Positions 61,911 through 64,000 of a stretch of 64,000 nt of DNA are shown piece after piece (the first letter of the stretch is position 1; every line of letters starts with the position of its first letter). This DNA comes from Bog-756 sp963839925. Its GTDB lineage: Bacteria; Actinomycetota; Acidimicrobiia; Acidimicrobiales; RAAP-2. The translations under genes and the position numbers were made by a program. The notes below the pieces were generated by a model. The model did no database searches. It was not told the origin of the DNA and worked only from the letters and a program-made list of their open reading frames with translations. The DNA is taken from NCBI GenBank assembly GCA_963839925.1, contig CAWIWV010000002.1, forward strand, positions 1,175,508-1,239,507, given 5' to 3'.

Positions 61911-62465
61911 ATGGCAAGCGCTTCCGATGACCTCAGCCGCATCCTCGTCGACTCCTACCTCGAAGGGATCGGTGACCGGACGGTCGAGGAGATCCGGGCC
62001 ATGCGCACCGAGTGCCAGGTGTCCGAAGCGCAGCTCTCCTACCTCCGCCGTCTGGTTCAGGGCCGTCTCGACATCGTCCACAGCTACCTCGCGAATCCTG
62101 GGTCGGACACACCTCCCGATCTGGCGAAACTCGTCGAGGACCTGCCCGACATCCTGAGCTCGGCACGCGGCTCGGGGCCGGCACCGACGGCGCTGCCCCA
62201 GCACCTCCCGATGCTGATCACTGCCGACACCGAGGCGACCGATCTCACCGCCGAGCTCGACGCCCTCCTGGGGCCGGACGAGATCGCCTCTCTGTCGGGG
62301 AAGGATCAAGAGGAGCTCGCCGAGCTCGCCGGCAAGCTCGAAGCGCTCGAGAAGCAGGTGTCGCGCGATCGTCGCGCCCTCCATCTGCGCATCGACACGC
62401 TCCAGAGCGAGCTGGTCGCCCGTCACAAGGCGGGGCGTGCGTCGGTCGACGGCCTGCTGTCGTGA
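61911..62465 (+). CDS. rsiG: RsiG-type c-di-GMP-binding anti-sigma factor homologue
   Basis: This 184-residue helical protein carries the exact RsiG c-di-GMP motif E(X)3S(X)2R(X)3Q(X)3D in EAQLSYLRRLVQGRLDIV near residue 40. In Streptomyces venezuelae RsiG with c-di-GMP binds and holds the sporulation sigma factor WhiG. Two or more copies of the motif occur in some lineages; only one is seen here. The C-terminal half is a Leu/Glu-rich coiled coil (LAELAGKLEALEKQVSRDRR). No WhiG gene is in the window. The ATG at 61911 is chosen from the domain start; the frame is also open to sodX upstream. Confidence 0.8.
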   Translation: MASASDDLSRILVDSYLEGIGDRTVEEIRAMRTECQVSEAQLSYLRRLVQGRLDIVHSYLANPGSDTPPDLAKLVEDLPDILSSARGSGPAPTALPQHLPMLITADTEATDLTAELDALLGPDEIASLSGKDQEELAELAGKLEALEKQVSRDRRALHLRIDTLQSELVARHKAGRASVDGLLS

Positions 62466-63058
62466 AGGAAGGCGTTCGCACCGAGGGCACCCAGTTCGTC
62501 AAGGAGCTCCCTGACCGTTTCAACGAACTCGGCTCCTTCATCCGCGAGCAGCGGAACTCCGCTCGGCTGTCGCTGCGGCGGCTCTCGGAGCTGGCGGGAA
62601 TCTCGAATCCCTACCTGAGTCAGATCGAACGAGGACTGCGGCGTCCGTCGGCGGAGATCCTCCAGCAGATCGCACGGGCCCTCCGCATCTCCGCGGAGAC
62701 CCTCTACGTGCAGGCCGGGATCCTCGACAAGCCCGACGGCGACACCGACCTCTCCCAGTACATCTTCGCCGACCGCCATCTGACCGAAGAGCAGCGCCAG
62801 GCGATCATGCGCATCTACCTCTCCTTCCGCCACGAGAACGAGGACGAGGCAGAGGGCCGGAGGGTCGCCTCCCTCGCCGAGCACCGTGACCCCGAAACGC
62901 CCGACAGCTCCGGCCCGACCCGTGCTCCCGCCCGCGCTGCGGCCAACGCCACGACCGCCGTCCCGCGTGCCGCAGCGGCCACCACTCCGACTGCCGGTGT
63001 GGTCGCCGAGGTGTCCAACGTCCCTGGTGGGAACGGTTCGACGGCGGGAGCCGGCTGA
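62462..63058 (+). CDS. XRE family transcriptional regulator
   Basis: This 198-residue DNA-binding protein has a HTH_3 domain: FIREQRNSARLSLRRLSELA, then ISNPYLSQIERGLRRPSAEI and LQQIARALRISAETLYVQAG, with a helical middle and an Ala/Pro/Thr-rich disordered tail of about 70 residues. It resembles the conserved actinobacterial regulator next to RsiG/aerial-mycelium-type genes. GTG at 62462 overlaps the rsiG stop (GTGA), so it is translated from the same mRNA. Targets are unknown. Confidence 0.85.
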   Translation: MKEGVRTEGTQFVKELPDRFNELGSFIREQRNSARLSLRRLSELAGISNPYLSQIERGLRRPSAEILQQIARALRISAETLYVQAGILDKPDGDTDLSQYIFADRHLTEEQRQAIMRIYLSFRHENEDEAEGRRVASLAEHRDPETPDSSGPTRAPARAAANATTAVPRAAAATTPTAGVVAEVSNVPGGNGSTAGAG

Positions 63059-63087
63059 GCTCGACCTCCCGGTAGGATCGTCGGCGC

Positions 63088-64000
63088 ATGAGGCGTCTGG
63101 CCGTTCTTTCGCTGCACACCTCACCCCTTGCCCAGCCCGGCACCGGGGATGGTGGGGGGATGAACGTCTACGTCCGCGAGCTCTCCTCCGCGCTCGCTCG
63201 CACCGGCGTCGAGTGCGACGTGTTCACCCGCGCCTGGTCCGACGACCACCCTGCGACCGTCAACATCGAGCCGGGTTTCCGGGTGCACCACGTGTCGGCC
63301 GGACCGCCCACTCCGGTGGCGAAAGAGGTCCTCCCCGGGGTTGTCGAGGAGTTCGCCGACGGAGTCCTCAAGAGCATGGAGACCGCAGCAGTGGCCGGCG
63401 GCGCGGAGCTCCCCTACGACGCGGTGCACGCCAACTACTGGCTGAGCGGCGTGGCCGGACACCTCATCAAGCACCAGCTCGGGCTTCCACTCGTCTCGAC
63501 CTTCCACACCCTCGACCGGGTGAAGGCTGAGGTGAGCCCCGAAGAGGTCGAAGCAGACGCACTACACCAGCGGGCCGAAGCCGAGGCGGCGGTGATCCGC
63601 TGCTCGGACACCGTGCTCGCCTCGTGCTCGGTGGAGGCGACCCAGATCTCCGAGCTCTACCACGCCGACCCGTCGCGGATCCGGATCATCGCCCCCGGGG
63701 TCGACCACGCCTTCTTCGGCCCCGGCGATCGGCTCCAGGCGCGCAAGGCGCTCTCGCTCCCCGAACACGGGAAGTTGCTGCTGTTCGTCGGTCGGATCCA
63801 GCCGCTCAAGGGGGTGGCGGTGGCCGTGCGCACCCTCGCCGCCCTCGGACCACCCGACGACGACTCGACGCTGGTGGTGGTCGGCGGCCCGAGCGGACCC
63901 CACGGTGCCGCCGAGGTCGAGCACCTCGGTGAGTTGGTAGAGGAGCTCGACCTGGTCGGGCGGGTGATCTTCGTCGCCCCCCAGCCGCACGAACTGCTCT
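63088..64000 (+). CDS. mshA: D-inositol-3-phosphate glycosyltransferase, MshA (3' end cut by window)
   Basis: This is the first committed enzyme of mycothiol synthesis, moving GlcNAc from UDP-GlcNAc to inositol 3-phosphate. The visible 304 codons cover the GT-B N-terminal domain (GDGGGMNVYVRELSSALA with the inositol-phosphate loop, HANYWLSGVAGHLIK, STFHTLDRVKAE) and the start of the C-terminal domain (VGRIQPLKGVAVAVRTLAAL, nucleotide-binding start). Gene start ATG at 63088. Its presence supports mycothiol as the organism's main thiol. Confidence 0.92.
   Translation, partial: MRRLAVLSLHTSPLAQPGTGDGGGMNVYVRELSSALARTGVECDVFTRAWSDDHPATVNIEPGFRVHHVSAGPPTPVAKEVLPGVVEEFADGVLKSMETAAVAGGAELPYDAVHANYWLSGVAGHLIKHQLGLPLVSTFHTLDRVKAEVSPEEVEADALHQRAEAEAAVIRCSDTVLASCSVEATQISELYHADPSRIRIIAPGVDHAFFGPGDRLQARKALSLPEHGKLLLFVGRIQPLKGVAVAVRTLAALGPPDDDSTLVVVGGPSGPHGAAEVEHLGELVEELDLVGRVIFVAPQPHELL

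Overview
The window is high-GC, gene-dense DNA that looks like an actinobacterial chromosome, most likely from the class Acidimicrobiia or a close relative. The evidence is the start of mshA (mycothiol synthesis), several DinB/maleylpyruvate-isomerase-fold proteins of the mycothiol-dependent type, four luciferase-like F420-type oxidoreductases, a nickel superoxide dismutase with its maturation protease, a DevS/DevR-type oxygen-sensing two-component pair, and an RsiG-type anti-sigma factor. The lineage is an inference; no rRNA is present.

Layout. 0-4 kb: the end of an ABC exporter operon (FtsX permease plus truncated ATPase), a small zinc-ribbon protein, and a Pit phosphate transporter with its PhoU-like partner. 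4-9.3 kb: a complete arginine deiminase operon on the minus strand (arcD-arcA-arcB-arcC plus a universal stress protein). 9.4-13 kb: a DevS-like kinase and DevR-like regulator, tandem DosR-box-like sites, a 56-codon small ORF, a GNAT acyltransferase and a flavin-split-barrel protein. Together these read as a hypoxia or energy-starvation module. 13-31.5 kb: mixed housekeeping and accessory genes: two DHA2-type drug exporters, a HemK-like methyltransferase, an NRDE protein, secreted hydrolase, SecD-head protein, acetyltransferases, thioesterase, dienelactone hydrolase, two F420-type oxidoreductases, two lipoproteins and a DrrAB-like ABC exporter. 31.5-46.8 kb: a more scrambled accessory zone with a truncated cyclase, a truncated DUF167 gene, an IS110 remnant, two large orphan FtsX permeases, a seven-repeat secreted protein and an ADH/carboxymuconolactone-type catabolic operon.

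46.9-53.96 kb: a 7-kb genomic island inserted at the 3' end of a tRNA-Lys gene. It is bounded by a 47-bp direct repeat (one mismatch), with further short repeats just inside both ends and no visible integrase. It carries two SDRs, a cytochrome P450, a TetR regulator, a PPOX-class F420 or flavin enzyme, a TauD-type dioxygenase, a SnoaL-like protein and an LLM oxidoreductase. A perfect 14-bp inverted repeat sits between the divergent SDR and P450 genes.

54-64 kb: core-like DNA: acetyltransferase, YVTN lipoprotein, SufS-like aminotransferase, DksA/TraR zinc-finger protein, EAL phosphodiesterase, a secreted protein made of seven near-identical 44-residue repeats, sodN/sodX, RsiG, an XRE regulator and the start of mshA.

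A recurrent oddity is that at least six otherwise intact genes are broken by a single extra base (arcC, a GATase, an LLM oxidoreductase, a secreted protein, an ABC permease, an SDR; perhaps sodX too). All are +1 events, which points to sequence or assembly error rather than gene decay.
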